DNA of 31,551 nucleotides from CAYVMN01 sp964452575 (GTDB taxonomy: Bacteria > Desulfobacterota > DSM-4660 > Desulfatiglandales > Desulfatiglandaceae): positions 1 through 31,551 of the forward strand of contig CAYVMN010000020.1 of NCBI GenBank assembly GCA_964452575.1, given 5' to 3'. The notes under the pieces are model-generated. The model was not told where the DNA came from and did no database searches. It saw nothing but the letters and a program-made list of their open reading frames with translations. Shown piece by piece: positions 17,030-24,173 of the stretch. The position numbers and the translations under genes were made by a program. How positions within the stretch are numbered: position 1 is the stretch's first letter; every line of letters begins with the position of its first letter.

Positions 17030-17392
17030 TTATTCACTTTCAACGTCTTCTTTTCTGATTTCTCTAAACAGTCTCTCCATGTTCTCCCCGCTCTCTAGCG
17101 AAGGGTCATGCACGAAGGTGATCTCAGGGACATACCTCAATTCCATGCGCAACCCTATTTCCCTCTTAATGAAGCCCTTGGCACTGTCAAGGCCCGCCTG
17201 AGTTTCTTCAACATGGCCTTTTCCCCCAATTACGCTATAGTAGACCTTAGCCCTTTTCAGATCACTACTGAGGCTAATTCCTGTCACGGTAGCGGATCGA
17301 ACTCTCGGATCCTTGGTCTTAGAAAGGAGGAGGAAGGCAATTTCCCTTAGTATGCTATCACCAACTCTTATCGCTCGCTTACCTGCTAACAT
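17030..17392 (-). CDS. rbfA: Ribosome-binding factor A (30S maturation)
   Basis: RbfA is a small KH-like protein needed for late 16S rRNA 5'-end processing and cold adaptation. The 120-residue product from ATG 17392 fits the family in length and sequence. It has RAIRVGDSILREIAFLLLSKTKDPRV at the N-terminus, ATVTGISLSSDLKRAKVYYSV in the middle, and LRMELRYVPEITFVHDPSLESGENM toward the end. The open frame extends upstream to 17503, but that part has no family similarity and starts with TTG. ATG 17392 has only a weak ribosome site. It lies between ylxP and truB in the operon. The 119 bases between the ylxP stop and this ATG contain no other gene I can support. Confidence 0.93.
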   Translation of the reverse strand: MLAGKRAIRVGDSILREIAFLLLSKTKDPRVRSATVTGISLSSDLKRAKVYYSVIGGKGHVEETQAGLDSAKGFIKREIGLRMELRYVPEITFVHDPSLESGENMERLFREIRKEDVESE

Positions 17393-17511
17393 GTCTATCT
17401 TTGGGTACCACTCGTAAGGGCACGTTGTGGGTCTATACGCTGGGCCCGAAAAAAGGAGTCTAACCTTTCCGGACAAGGTGAATGGTCTGAAGACTAACGG
17501 CAAATGAAGGA

Positions 17512-17799
17512 TCAGACATTAAAGATCTCCATTCGTGTATCCACGATCTGAGCCAGGTAAAGAGAGTCAATATAGCTCAGGGTATGATTTAGCGAGGAAT
17601 CGATATGCCTTCTGTCATTTCCCACTGCGCTGATCCCCAGCTGAATCTTCTCCCACATATCATTGGATCCTATTTCTGCAATGGAGACATTAAATCTGGA
17701 TCTTACTTTGCCCACAATGCTCTTGACTACCTGCCGTTTTCCTTTAAGAGAACGGTTGTCGTGTAAGCGAAATTCTATCTTCAGGGTTCCAACTACCAT
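17512..17799 (-). CDS. ylxP: YlxP-like protein (DUF503)
   Basis: This is a 95-residue member of the DUF503/YlxP family, which is almost always found between infB and rbfA. The family pattern is clear: VVGTLKIEFRLHDNRSLKGKRQVVKSIV at the N-terminus, RSRFNVSIAEIGSNDMWEKIQLGISAVGND in the middle, and a final helix. It is probably a cytoplasmic ferredoxin-like fold. Some reports link YlxP to ribosome biogenesis, which fits its neighbours, but the molecular role is not firmly known to me. ATG 17799 has AGGAAGG just upstream and lies seven bases after the infB stop, so the two are likely translated in a coupled way. Confidence 0.92.
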   Translation of the reverse strand: MVVGTLKIEFRLHDNRSLKGKRQVVKSIVGKVRSRFNVSIAEIGSNDMWEKIQLGISAVGNDRRHIDSSLNHTLSYIDSLYLAQIVDTRMEIFNV

Positions 17800-17806
17800 T
17801 GCCTTC

Positions 17807-20488
17807 CTATAGCTCTGCTTGAAGTTGCTTCATCTGGTACACTTCAAATACGTCGCCGGGTTTGATATCATCAAACTTTTCGAGTCCAATACCACATTCA
17901 TATCCACTCTGGACCTCTTTGACATCTTCCTTGAAACGCCTCAGCGAGGCGATCTTACCGTCAAATACAACTACATCGTCGCGCAGGAGCCTTACATTGG
18001 CATTTCTTTCCACATGACCACTCGTGACTAGGCATCCGGCCACGGTTCCCACTTTGGGGATGCGAAATATCTGTTTGATATCTGCTCGCCCTATTACTTC
18101 CTCCTCATAAACAGGTTCGAGGAGGCCAGCCATAGCCAAACGAATATCATTGACTACATTGTAAATGACATTGTAATATCGAACATCAATGTTTTCTTTT
18201 TCAGCGATTTCAGAAACTCGGGGATTTGCTCTCACATTAAATCCGATGATGATCGCGCCAGAGGCAGAGGCCAACATCACGTCCGACTCCGTGATGGCGC
18301 CAGTTGCGGAATGGAGTATATTTAGTTTGACCTCTTCAGTGCTTTGCTTGATCAATGAGTCGTAGAGCGCTTCGAGTGAACCCTGAACATCTGTCTTTAA
18401 GATGATGTTGAATTCCTTTACCTCCCCTTGCTTTATCCTTTCAAAAAGGTCTTCAAGGCTTACTAGACCTCTTCTGGCCATTACATATTTTTTGCTCCTG
18501 TGCCTGCGGTTTTCAATTACCTGTTTTGCGGTCTTTTCATCTCCAACAACGATAAATTCGTCACCCGCCATGGGTACCCCGGATATTCCGTATACCTCAA
18601 CAGGCACAGACGGCCCGACGGATATCAATCTCATGCCCGTATGGTTGAGCATGGCCCTGACTCTGCCATAGTGTTCGCCGCAGATGAAAAAATCACCCTG
18701 CCTGAGGGTCCCGTTTCTTACTAGAACTGTGGCGACTGGGCCTTTACTCTTATCTAACTTGGCCTCAATAACGCTTCCCCGAGCTGGCTTATTGGGGTTC
18801 CCCTTCAGCTCAAGCACTTCGGATTGGAGCAATATTAGACCTAGAAGTTCATTGACACCTTGCCCTGTTTTTGCCGAGACCTCTCCCAATATGGTTTCTC
18901 CCCCCCACTCTTCAGGAACGAGTCCAAAGTCAGCCAGTTCCCTTCTCACCTTGTCCGGGTTGGCACCTTCCTTGTCGATCTTGTTAATTGCGACAAGGAT
19001 AGGGATGTTCGCGGCTCTGGCATGATTAATGGCCTCCTTGGTTTGAGGCATCACTCCATCATCTGCCGCCACCACCAGAACAATCAGATCCGTGACACTA
19101 GCTCCCCTGGCCCGCATTGCCGTGAAGGCCTCATGGCCTGGAGTGTCGAGAAAGACGATATCCCCCCCATCGGCCTTGACGTAATATGCACCGATGTGCT
19201 GGGTGATCCCACCCGATTCTCCTCCTGTGATGTTAGAGTCTCTTATATAGTCCAGTAACGAGGTCTTTCCATGGTCCACATGTCCCATAATGGTCACTAC
19301 AGGGGGCCTCGGCCTTATATCTTGCGGGCGATCTTCTATCTCTGCAATCAGTTCCTCTTCATGAAAGGCGTCCAATTCAAGTTCATAGCCAAAGTCATCT
19401 GCCACAAGGGCTGCAGTGTCGAAATCCAAGGGTTGATTTACGCTGGCCATAATGCCCTGACTCACCAGCTTCTTGATGAGATCAGCCCCCTTGGTCCTCA
19501 TTGCCCTGGCCAGTTCGGCCACTGTCACCAATTCTTGTATCTTTATTCTTCTCTTGATGGCCTTTGGAATGGTAATCTCGGTGTGTTTTTGTTTCTTTGT
19601 AACCTCTTGGGCCGCCTTGGCGGTCTTTTTCACCTTGCGTCTTGGGACATGGTCCTCGTAAAGATCGGCCCTTTCATAAACCTCTTTCTTTTGACGACGG
19701 AAGATGCTCCTGGGTTTAACCTCGGCTTCTTCTTCGATCCTCCTCTTCTTCGTCTTGGGGGGCCTTGCTATCACGTCCTTCTCGAGGGTTTCTGCTCCGG
19801 TATCCAGAGGCTTATGAGGGATGGAAACTGGGGCAGGGAACTCCTCTCTCTTCACCTCAGCCTGCTTCGCCAAGATGTCACTCAGCGGTCCCTCCTCGGG
19901 ACGTCTTATGATCCTAGCAGGTTCCTCAGCCTTCTTTCTCTTTATCTTCTTACGTTTGACCTTGGCTTTCAGGGGTGGTTCGGCTACCTTCTCTGGTACC
20001 TCTTCTGGGGTGACAGCCTCCTTCTTCCCCTCAGGGAGAGGGGGAGATATCCTTTCTTCGGGCAGTACTGCTTCACTAACCTCTTTTACTTCGGGCGGCT
20101 TTTCAAGCTCTGTTTCTCTTGGCACCTCCCTTAGGGTAATACCTCTGTCTTCGACGATCTCTTTTGGCACTACCTCCTCAATGGTGGGCTCTGGCCTTGG
20201 CGGCTCGATCTCTTCCTTGACTTCTTCCGCTACCTCTTCAGCATGAACTTCTGGCTCGAGCTTAACGATCTTCTTGCGCCGGCGAATAACGGTGGGCTTG
20301 ATCCTTCTCTCTTCAACTACTTGTGATACCCCACCGGACAGGATTTTCTTAGCCTTTGAAACCGTCTCTTCGTCAAGGCTGCTCATATAGTTCTTTATGT
20401 TCAATCCGCCGGCCTGTAGCTTTTCCACCAGCTCTTTACTTTCCAAGTCCAGTTCTTTGGCTAGTTCATAGACTCTGACCTTGGCCAT
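17807..20488 (-). CDS. infB: Translation initiation factor IF-2
   Basis: IF-2 is the GTPase that brings fMet-tRNA to the 30S subunit and promotes subunit joining. The 893-residue product has an IF2_N domain at 1-50 (VRVYELAKELDLESKELVEKL). A long Glu/Lys/Pro-rich linker follows (about 55-310), then a second IF2_N-type domain at about 320-375 (VTVAELARAMRTKGADLIKKLV). The G domain starts near 395, with G1 GHVDHGKT (402-409), DTPGHEAF (448-455) and NKID (502-505). Domains II, III and C2 follow, ending in the fMet-tRNA-binding barrel (GRADIKQIFRIPKVGTVAGCLV). ATG 20488 has GGGAGG five bases upstream. The charged linker produces long spurious open frames on the opposite strand. It lies between ylxR and ylxP. 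Confidence 0.98.
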   Translation of the reverse strand: MAKVRVYELAKELDLESKELVEKLQAGGLNIKNYMSSLDEETVSKAKKILSGGVSQVVEERRIKPTVIRRRKKIVKLEPEVHAEEVAEEVKEEIEPPRPEPTIEEVVPKEIVEDRGITLREVPRETELEKPPEVKEVSEAVLPEERISPPLPEGKKEAVTPEEVPEKVAEPPLKAKVKRKKIKRKKAEEPARIIRRPEEGPLSDILAKQAEVKREEFPAPVSIPHKPLDTGAETLEKDVIARPPKTKKRRIEEEAEVKPRSIFRRQKKEVYERADLYEDHVPRRKVKKTAKAAQEVTKKQKHTEITIPKAIKRRIKIQELVTVAELARAMRTKGADLIKKLVSQGIMASVNQPLDFDTAALVADDFGYELELDAFHEEELIAEIEDRPQDIRPRPPVVTIMGHVDHGKTSLLDYIRDSNITGGESGGITQHIGAYYVKADGGDIVFLDTPGHEAFTAMRARGASVTDLIVLVVAADDGVMPQTKEAINHARAANIPILVAINKIDKEGANPDKVRRELADFGLVPEEWGGETILGEVSAKTGQGVNELLGLILLQSEVLELKGNPNKPARGSVIEAKLDKSKGPVATVLVRNGTLRQGDFFICGEHYGRVRAMLNHTGMRLISVGPSVPVEVYGISGVPMAGDEFIVVGDEKTAKQVIENRRHRSKKYVMARRGLVSLEDLFERIKQGEVKEFNIILKTDVQGSLEALYDSLIKQSTEEVKLNILHSATGAITESDVMLASASGAIIIGFNVRANPRVSEIAEKENIDVRYYNVIYNVVNDIRLAMAGLLEPVYEEEVIGRADIKQIFRIPKVGTVAGCLVTSGHVERNANVRLLRDDVVVFDGKIASLRRFKEDVKEVQSGYECGIGLEKFDDIKPGDVFEVYQMKQLQAEL

Positions 20489-20533
20489 ATAACCTCCCGA
20501 TTCAAGTGTCTCGGAAATTGCCTACTTCTTTGT

Positions 20534-20806
20534 TTATGCGTTCCCATGCCGCCCAGGAGGTCCCGAATGCAGGAAAATGGGCCCCTCAGTCCTAAAGGCC
20601 TTTCTTAATTGGTGCCCCTTTTCAAGGCCTTTCCAACAAGAAATGCTCGGACAGACATAGGCACCCCTTCCCTTTTCCTTGCCCGAGTCGTCACGAATCA
20701 CAAATCCCTCTAAGGTCACTACCAGCCGGATCAAATCATCCTTGCTCCTTTTCGACCCGCACACTATACACGTCCTTATAGGTATGTGTCCCCTACGACT
20801 CGCCAC
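20534..20806 (-). CDS. ylxR: YlxR-like RNA-binding protein (DUF448)
   Basis: YlxR proteins are small, basic proteins typically encoded between nusA and infB; they are proposed to bind RNA or act as nucleoid/RNase P-linked regulators. The 90-residue product shows the family core: HIPIRTCIVCGSKRSKDDLIRLV, an Asp-rich loop (RDDSGKEKGRGAYVCPS), and a C-terminal Cys-Trp helix (SCWKGLEKGHQLRKAF). GTG 20806 is chosen because it sits just before the conserved PIRTC segment and overlaps the nusA 3' end by 14 bases, indicating translational coupling. The open frame runs further up to 20938, but that part lies inside nusA. The family assignment is clear; the exact start is moderately sure. Confidence 0.85.
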   Translation of the reverse strand: MASRRGHIPIRTCIVCGSKRSKDDLIRLVVTLEGFVIRDDSGKEKGRGAYVCPSISCWKGLEKGHQLRKAFRTEGPIFLHSGPPGRHGNA

Positions 20807-22142
20807 GAGGCACTTCTTCGATCGAGGGATCATCAGCGACCTGGATCGGCTGGGCACCCGATTCTGAATCTTCCTCCGAATCCGTCTCATTATCAATGCC
20901 AGATGCTTCCTCGCGGGTGGAGCTTCGCGCGTCTTCAATTAGCTTTGCAGCCCTATCCTCGCTAATTCCCTTAATAGAGACCAGGTCATCCACCGATGCC
21001 TGGGCTATATCTGCAGAGGATCTGAAACCGTGTTCATACAGGTCGGAAGCCCTTTTCTCACCCACTCCCTCCAGCTCCAGGAGGGACCTGTACCCGTCCT
21101 TAAGGGCTTGGTTATAGTTGGTTTCCCCGGTTACGTCTAAGTTCCAACCCGTCAGACGGGAGGCCAACCGGACGTTTTGTCCTTTTCTACCGATGGCAAG
21201 TGATAATTGGTCATCCGGGACCACTACTTCCATAGAGTGATTGACCTCATCGACGATCACCCGCGTGATTTCCGCCGGCGCCAGTGCATTACAGATGAAC
21301 TTGGCGGCATCAGGGTGCCAGGTTACAATATCTATCTTTTCACCTCTCAACTCTTGGACTACCGCCTGGACCCTTCTGCCTTTCATCCCCACGCATGCCC
21401 CTACTGGGTCCACATCAGGGTCCCTTGATGCAACCGCGATTTTGGCCCTCGAGCCCGGCTCTCTCGCAACCTGCATTATCTGAACAATACCTTCGGAGAT
21501 CTCTGGAACTTCATTTTCAAACAGGGCTGAGAGGAAATTGGGGTGAGTCCGGGAAAGGACGATCTGGGGCCCGCGGCTGAACTGCTTTACTTCCAGGATA
21601 TAGGCCCTGATGCGATCCCCCTGCTTGTATGATTCTTTTGCAATCTGCTCCTTCTGGGGTAGCTCTGCCTCTGTACGACCAAGGTTCACAATGATGGAGG
21701 TCCTGTCGAATCTCTGTACGATCCCGTTGATGATCTCTCCCCGCCTGTCCTTGAAGTCGTCGAAAATGATGTCTCTTTCGGCCTCTTTCAGCCGCTGCAT
21801 AATAACCTGCTTGGCCGATTGGGCGGCTATCCTTCCAAATGTATCGGTATCCATCTTGATACCAAGGCTGTCCCCCAATTCAGATTCGGGATCAATGTCA
21901 CGGGCCTTATCAAGGGAGACCTGGAGGTGTTCATTGGTCACGTCATCCACAACTTCCTTGAACTCAAAGACCTCAATTTCCCCCAGATCCTGATTGTAGG
22001 TGACCTCTAAGTCATAGTCTGGGCCGAATTTTCTCCTGGCAGCCGCCTTTACCGCTTCCTCAAGTGCCTTTATCAGCACATTTTGTTCCACACCCTTTTC
22101 ACGGCTTACTTGTTCAATCATTCTTGTCAAGTTTGAAACCAT
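20793..22142 (-). CDS. nusA: Transcription termination/antitermination factor NusA
   Basis: NusA binds RNA polymerase and controls pausing, intrinsic termination and antitermination. The 449-residue product has the N-terminal polymerase-binding domain (1-130, starting MVSNLTRMIEQVSREKGVEQ). It then has an S1 domain (about 135-200, GEIINGIVQRFDRTSIIVNLG) and two KH domains (about 225-345, including DPVGACVGMKGRRVQAVVQEL and VVPDDQLSLAIGRKGQNVRLA). A C-terminal helix-hairpin-helix repeat follows (LEGVGEKRASDLYEHGF and VSIKGISEDRAAKLIEDAR), then an acidic Glu/Asp/Ser tail. ATG 22142 has GGAG nine bases upstream. The 106-base gap to rimP can form small hairpins, including GCC-GAAA-GGC near 22211-22220. 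In known systems NusA acts on the leader of its own operon, which fits the hairpin upstream of rimP. Confidence 0.97.
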   Translation of the reverse strand: MVSNLTRMIEQVSREKGVEQNVLIKALEEAVKAAARRKFGPDYDLEVTYNQDLGEIEVFEFKEVVDDVTNEHLQVSLDKARDIDPESELGDSLGIKMDTDTFGRIAAQSAKQVIMQRLKEAERDIIFDDFKDRRGEIINGIVQRFDRTSIIVNLGRTEAELPQKEQIAKESYKQGDRIRAYILEVKQFSRGPQIVLSRTHPNFLSALFENEVPEISEGIVQIMQVAREPGSRAKIAVASRDPDVDPVGACVGMKGRRVQAVVQELRGEKIDIVTWHPDAAKFICNALAPAEITRVIVDEVNHSMEVVVPDDQLSLAIGRKGQNVRLASRLTGWNLDVTGETNYNQALKDGYRSLLELEGVGEKRASDLYEHGFRSSADIAQASVDDLVSIKGISEDRAAKLIEDARSSTREEASGIDNETDSEEDSESGAQPIQVADDPSIEEVPRGES

Positions 22143-22248
22143 GTCACATTACTCCAGATGAATTTATTGCCGACCCCATAGGCCCCAGACAAAACCGGGG
22201 AGTCATGATGCCGAAAGGCAGGTCCCTACGAAATCAAACGTAGATTTC

Positions 22249-22722
22249 TCAGTTGTCAAATTCATAGACCAACCTGGCCTTTGCCACACCTCCCCAAGGG
22301 AGGGCAATCAGATTATTTTCCGCTTCAAGGTATATCGTCCCATCCCGGAAGCTCCTCAGATAACCAGTGAAGTTCCGGCGCCCATCCACCGGTGCCCCCA
22401 TCTTTATCTTCACCTTCCTTCCAATAGCCCACAGAACATCTTTTTCCTTCCTTAACGGCCTGTTAAGGCCAGGGGAAGAGACCTCAAGGACGTATCCATG
22501 GGGTATGCAGTCCGTCACCTCAATGAGGTCCCCGATTTCTCTGCTGATCCTGGCACAGTCCTCGACCGTGATGCCCCCCTCCTTGTCCACGAAGACCCTT
22601 AGCACCCATCTTCCACGCTCTGATAAATATTCAACCTCGACGAGTTCAAAGCCCATTTCTTCAAGGAACGGCTCTATAGAGGTTGTTACTGCCTTTGCGA
22701 CAGAATCAGTGGTATCATCCAT
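22249..22722 (-). CDS. rimP: Ribosome maturation factor RimP
   Basis: RimP assists early 30S assembly, notably around S12 and the central pseudoknot. The 157-residue product from ATG 22722 matches the family: EPFLEEMGFELVEVEYLSERGRWVLRVFVDKEGGITVEDCARISREIGDLI, followed by YVLEVSSPGLNRPLRKEKDV, and a C-terminal SH3-like barrel (VKIKMGAPVDGRRNFTGYLRSF). The open frame reaches 22860, but the upstream part reads through a terminator-like hairpin and is not family-like. ATG 22722 has no recognisable Shine-Dalgarno; the bases before it are the U-rich tract of the hairpin. It is the first protein gene of the operon, after the tRNA-Gly gene. Confidence 0.93.
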   Translation of the reverse strand: MDDTTDSVAKAVTTSIEPFLEEMGFELVEVEYLSERGRWVLRVFVDKEGGITVEDCARISREIGDLIEVTDCIPHGYVLEVSSPGLNRPLRKEKDVLWAIGRKVKIKMGAPVDGRRNFTGYLRSFRDGTIYLEAENNLIALPWGGVAKARLVYEFDN

Positions 22723-22738
22723 AGGGCAAACAACAAGA

Positions 22739-22762
22739 AAAGCGGGCACCGGCGCCCGCTTT
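22739..22762 (-). terminator. Terminator-like hairpin (candidate attenuator) in the rimP leader
   Basis: AAAGCGGGC at 22739-22747 pairs with GCCCGCTTT at 22754-22762: a 9-bp stem with a 6-base loop. On the minus-strand transcript it is followed by TCTTGTTGTTTG, a U-rich tract, so it resembles an intrinsic terminator. It lies 16 bases before the rimP ATG and about 160 bases after the tRNA-Gly gene. Since the whole downstream operon must be expressed, partial read-through (attenuation) is more likely than full termination. A weak internal promoter (TTGTGG, 18 bases, CATAAT on the minus strand) may lie upstream of it. Confidence 0.65.
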
Positions 22763-22924
22763 ATGACTGCAGACCAAAATGTTGAGCGGTTTATTACATA
22801 ACATCCCTTAGAGGAATTATGAGAAAACCAGCGCCAAGTCCACAATTCGAAGTAAATCAACCTTCAAAAGGTCAGGTCGACAACCTCAAAGCGGGGCACG
22901 CCATCCTAAACTGACGCGAACCAC

Positions 22925-23000
22925 TGGAGCGGGCAACGGGGATCGAACCCGCGACACCAAGCTTGGGAAGCTTGTACTCTACCAACTGAGCTATGCCCGC
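22925..23000 (-). tRNA. tRNA-Gly, anticodon CCC, with encoded CCA
   Basis: The minus strand from 23000 folds as a complete cloverleaf. The acceptor is GCGGGCA with TGCCCGC, the D stem GCTC/GAGT and the anticodon stem CAAGC/GCTTG. The anticodon loop is TTCCCAA (anticodon CCC), the T stem GCGGG/CCCGT and the T loop TTCGATC. The discriminator is T and the CCA end is encoded at 22927-22925. Anticodon CCC reads the glycine codon GGG. It lies 20 or so bases after the predicted transcription start and upstream of rimP on the same strand. It is thus probably the first gene of the rimP-nusA-infB operon, comparable in position to the metY tRNA gene of E. coli. Confidence 0.97.
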
Positions 23001-23029
23001 TCGGCAATGCCAAGAACTCTAACAGCAAT

Positions 23030-23058
23030 ATTTTATTACACTCGACCAGCCTAGTCAA
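23030..23058 (-). promoter_or_regulatory. Sigma70-type promoter of the tRNA-Gly / rimP operon
   Basis: On the minus strand, -35 TTGACT (23058-23053) is followed after 17 bases by -10 TAAAAT (23035-23030). Five of six positions match the consensus in each box, and the spacing is ideal. Transcription would start near 23023, about 20 bases before the mature tRNA 5' end. The discriminator is not GC-rich, so there is no clear stringent-control signature. Confidence 0.75.
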
Positions 23059-23098
23059 GAATTATTTTAGATTATGGAAATTACCGCTCTTAAACATC

Positions 23099-23127
23099 TT
23101 GACATTTAGTATGGATAAAAATAAAAT
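23099..23127 (+). promoter_or_regulatory. Sigma70-type promoter for corC-lnt
   Basis: TTGACA at 23099-23104 is followed, 17 bases on, by TAAAAT at 23122-23127. This is a perfect -35 and a 5/6 -10 in an AT-rich stretch. The expected start is near 23134, about 55 bases before the corC start codon. It is oriented away from the tRNA-Gly promoter; the two -35 boxes are 40 bases apart. Confidence 0.75.
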
Positions 23128-23189
23128 TTTTTGTCTATTTTATCGTCGGAATATTAATTACCGCATACCCTTGGAGAAGAAAGCCATCC

Positions 23190-24065
23190 TTGGAAGATGA
23201 CCCAGTACAAGGGATTCTTGCTCAAATCAGGTCTCTGATCAAGAAGAAGAAACACCGGGGCAATAGTAATGCCCTGACCGAAGAAATCCATGACTTAATG
23301 GATGAAGGCCAGGCTAAGGGGCTTATCAGCGATGAAGAGTCCCATATGGTATACGGTGTGCTGGACCTAAAGGAGACCAAGGCCCAATCCATTATGATCC
23401 CACGCACGGATGTCTCATCAGCTCAAGTCGACGCGAGTCTAGGTGAAGTAATCAAGCTGATTAACGATTGCGGTCATACCAGAATCCCCATCCATATGGA
23501 CAACATCGACCGCATTGTGGGTATTCTTCATTCAAAAGACCTCCTCAAGCTATGGGGCGAAGATCCTGCTTCTCGGATCCCGAATGATATTCTCAGGAAG
23601 CCCTATTTCGTACCGGAAACGGCGATGGTCAGCGAGTTGCTAAAGGATATGAGAGAAAAAATGATCCACCTGGCGATAGTTACCGATGAGTATGGGGGTA
23701 CGGCAGGCATTATCACGATCGAAGATATCCTGGAGGAGATAGTCGGTGAGATAATGGATGAGCATGATCATGAAGAGCCCCTTTTGAATATCATCGACGA
23801 TAATTCCTTTCTGGTGGATGCCCGTATGGAGGTCGGAAAGCTTGAAGAACATCTAAAGATCGAGCTGCCGAAGGGAGAGTTCGAGTCTGTGGGCGGATTT
23901 GTGATCCACCTCTTGGGAAGAATACCGCTGGTAAATGAAAAGGTCTCATTTAGAGATTTGGAATTCACTATCCAGGAGGCAGACCAGCGGAAGGTTGATA
24001 AGATCCTCATCACACGAAAGACCCATCCCAGCACCCCCAAAGAAGAAAAAGATCCCCTGGCGTGA
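23190..24065 (+). CDS. corC: CorC/HlyC-family CBS-domain protein
   Basis: CorC (YbeX) proteins are cytoplasmic, with paired CBS domains that bind adenine nucleotides plus a CorC_HlyC transporter-associated domain. They are linked to Mg2+/Co2+ handling and, in E. coli, to ribosome metabolism. The 291-residue product has an N-terminal helix and the entry motif MIPRTDV at 69-75. The CBS domains span about 72-190, with IPIHMDNIDRIVGILHSKDLL and VTDEYGGTAGIITIEDILEEIVGEI. The final domain is at about 205-283 (VDARMEVGKLEEHL, GGFVIHLLGRIP). There is no DUF21 membrane domain. The start is TTG at 23190; no in-frame ATG exists upstream before the promoter. The ribosome site (GGAG at 23173-23176) is rather distant. 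It precedes lnt as in the E. coli ybeX-lnt arrangement; ybeY and ybeZ are not here. Confidence 0.92.
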   Translation: MEDDPVQGILAQIRSLIKKKKHRGNSNALTEEIHDLMDEGQAKGLISDEESHMVYGVLDLKETKAQSIMIPRTDVSSAQVDASLGEVIKLINDCGHTRIPIHMDNIDRIVGILHSKDLLKLWGEDPASRIPNDILRKPYFVPETAMVSELLKDMREKMIHLAIVTDEYGGTAGIITIEDILEEIVGEIMDEHDHEEPLLNIIDDNSFLVDARMEVGKLEEHLKIELPKGEFESVGGFVIHLLGRIPLVNEKVSFRDLEFTIQEADQRKVDKILITRKTHPSTPKEEKDPLA

Positions 24066-24078
24066 CTTCTTAGTAACT

Positions 24079-24110
24079 CGGACCGTGGGACTGGCGAGTG
24101 TCCTGGTCCG
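24079..24110 (+). other. Hairpin between corC and lnt
   Basis: CGGACC (24079-24084) pairs with GGTCCG (24105-24110), and inside it GGAC (24088-24091) pairs with GTCC (24100-24103) around an 8-base loop. The total is about 10 bp with a small bulge. No U-run follows, so it is not an ordinary terminator. It may be a processing or stability element that lets corC and lnt levels differ. The role is inference. Confidence 0.4.
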
Positions 24111-24173
24111 GTGGATTGGAATATTCGTCCTATGGGATGGTCAGAGAGGGTGAGTTCTTGGAAAGGCGAGATA

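Noticed and set aside
17393..17503. Longer RbfA starting at TTG 17503
   Set aside because: The extra 37 residues have no family resemblance and the family length fits ATG 17392.
19271..20134. 287-codon open frame on the plus strand
   Set aside because: It lies opposite infB, whose Glu/Lys/Pro-rich linker gives stop-poor reverse frames. Its translation is Leu/Phe/Cys-rich without any recognisable domain.
22723..22924. T-box riboswitch before rimP
   Set aside because: A tRNA gene and a terminator-like hairpin are present, but no specifier loop, T-box consensus or downstream aminoacyl-tRNA synthetase or amino-acid gene can be seen.
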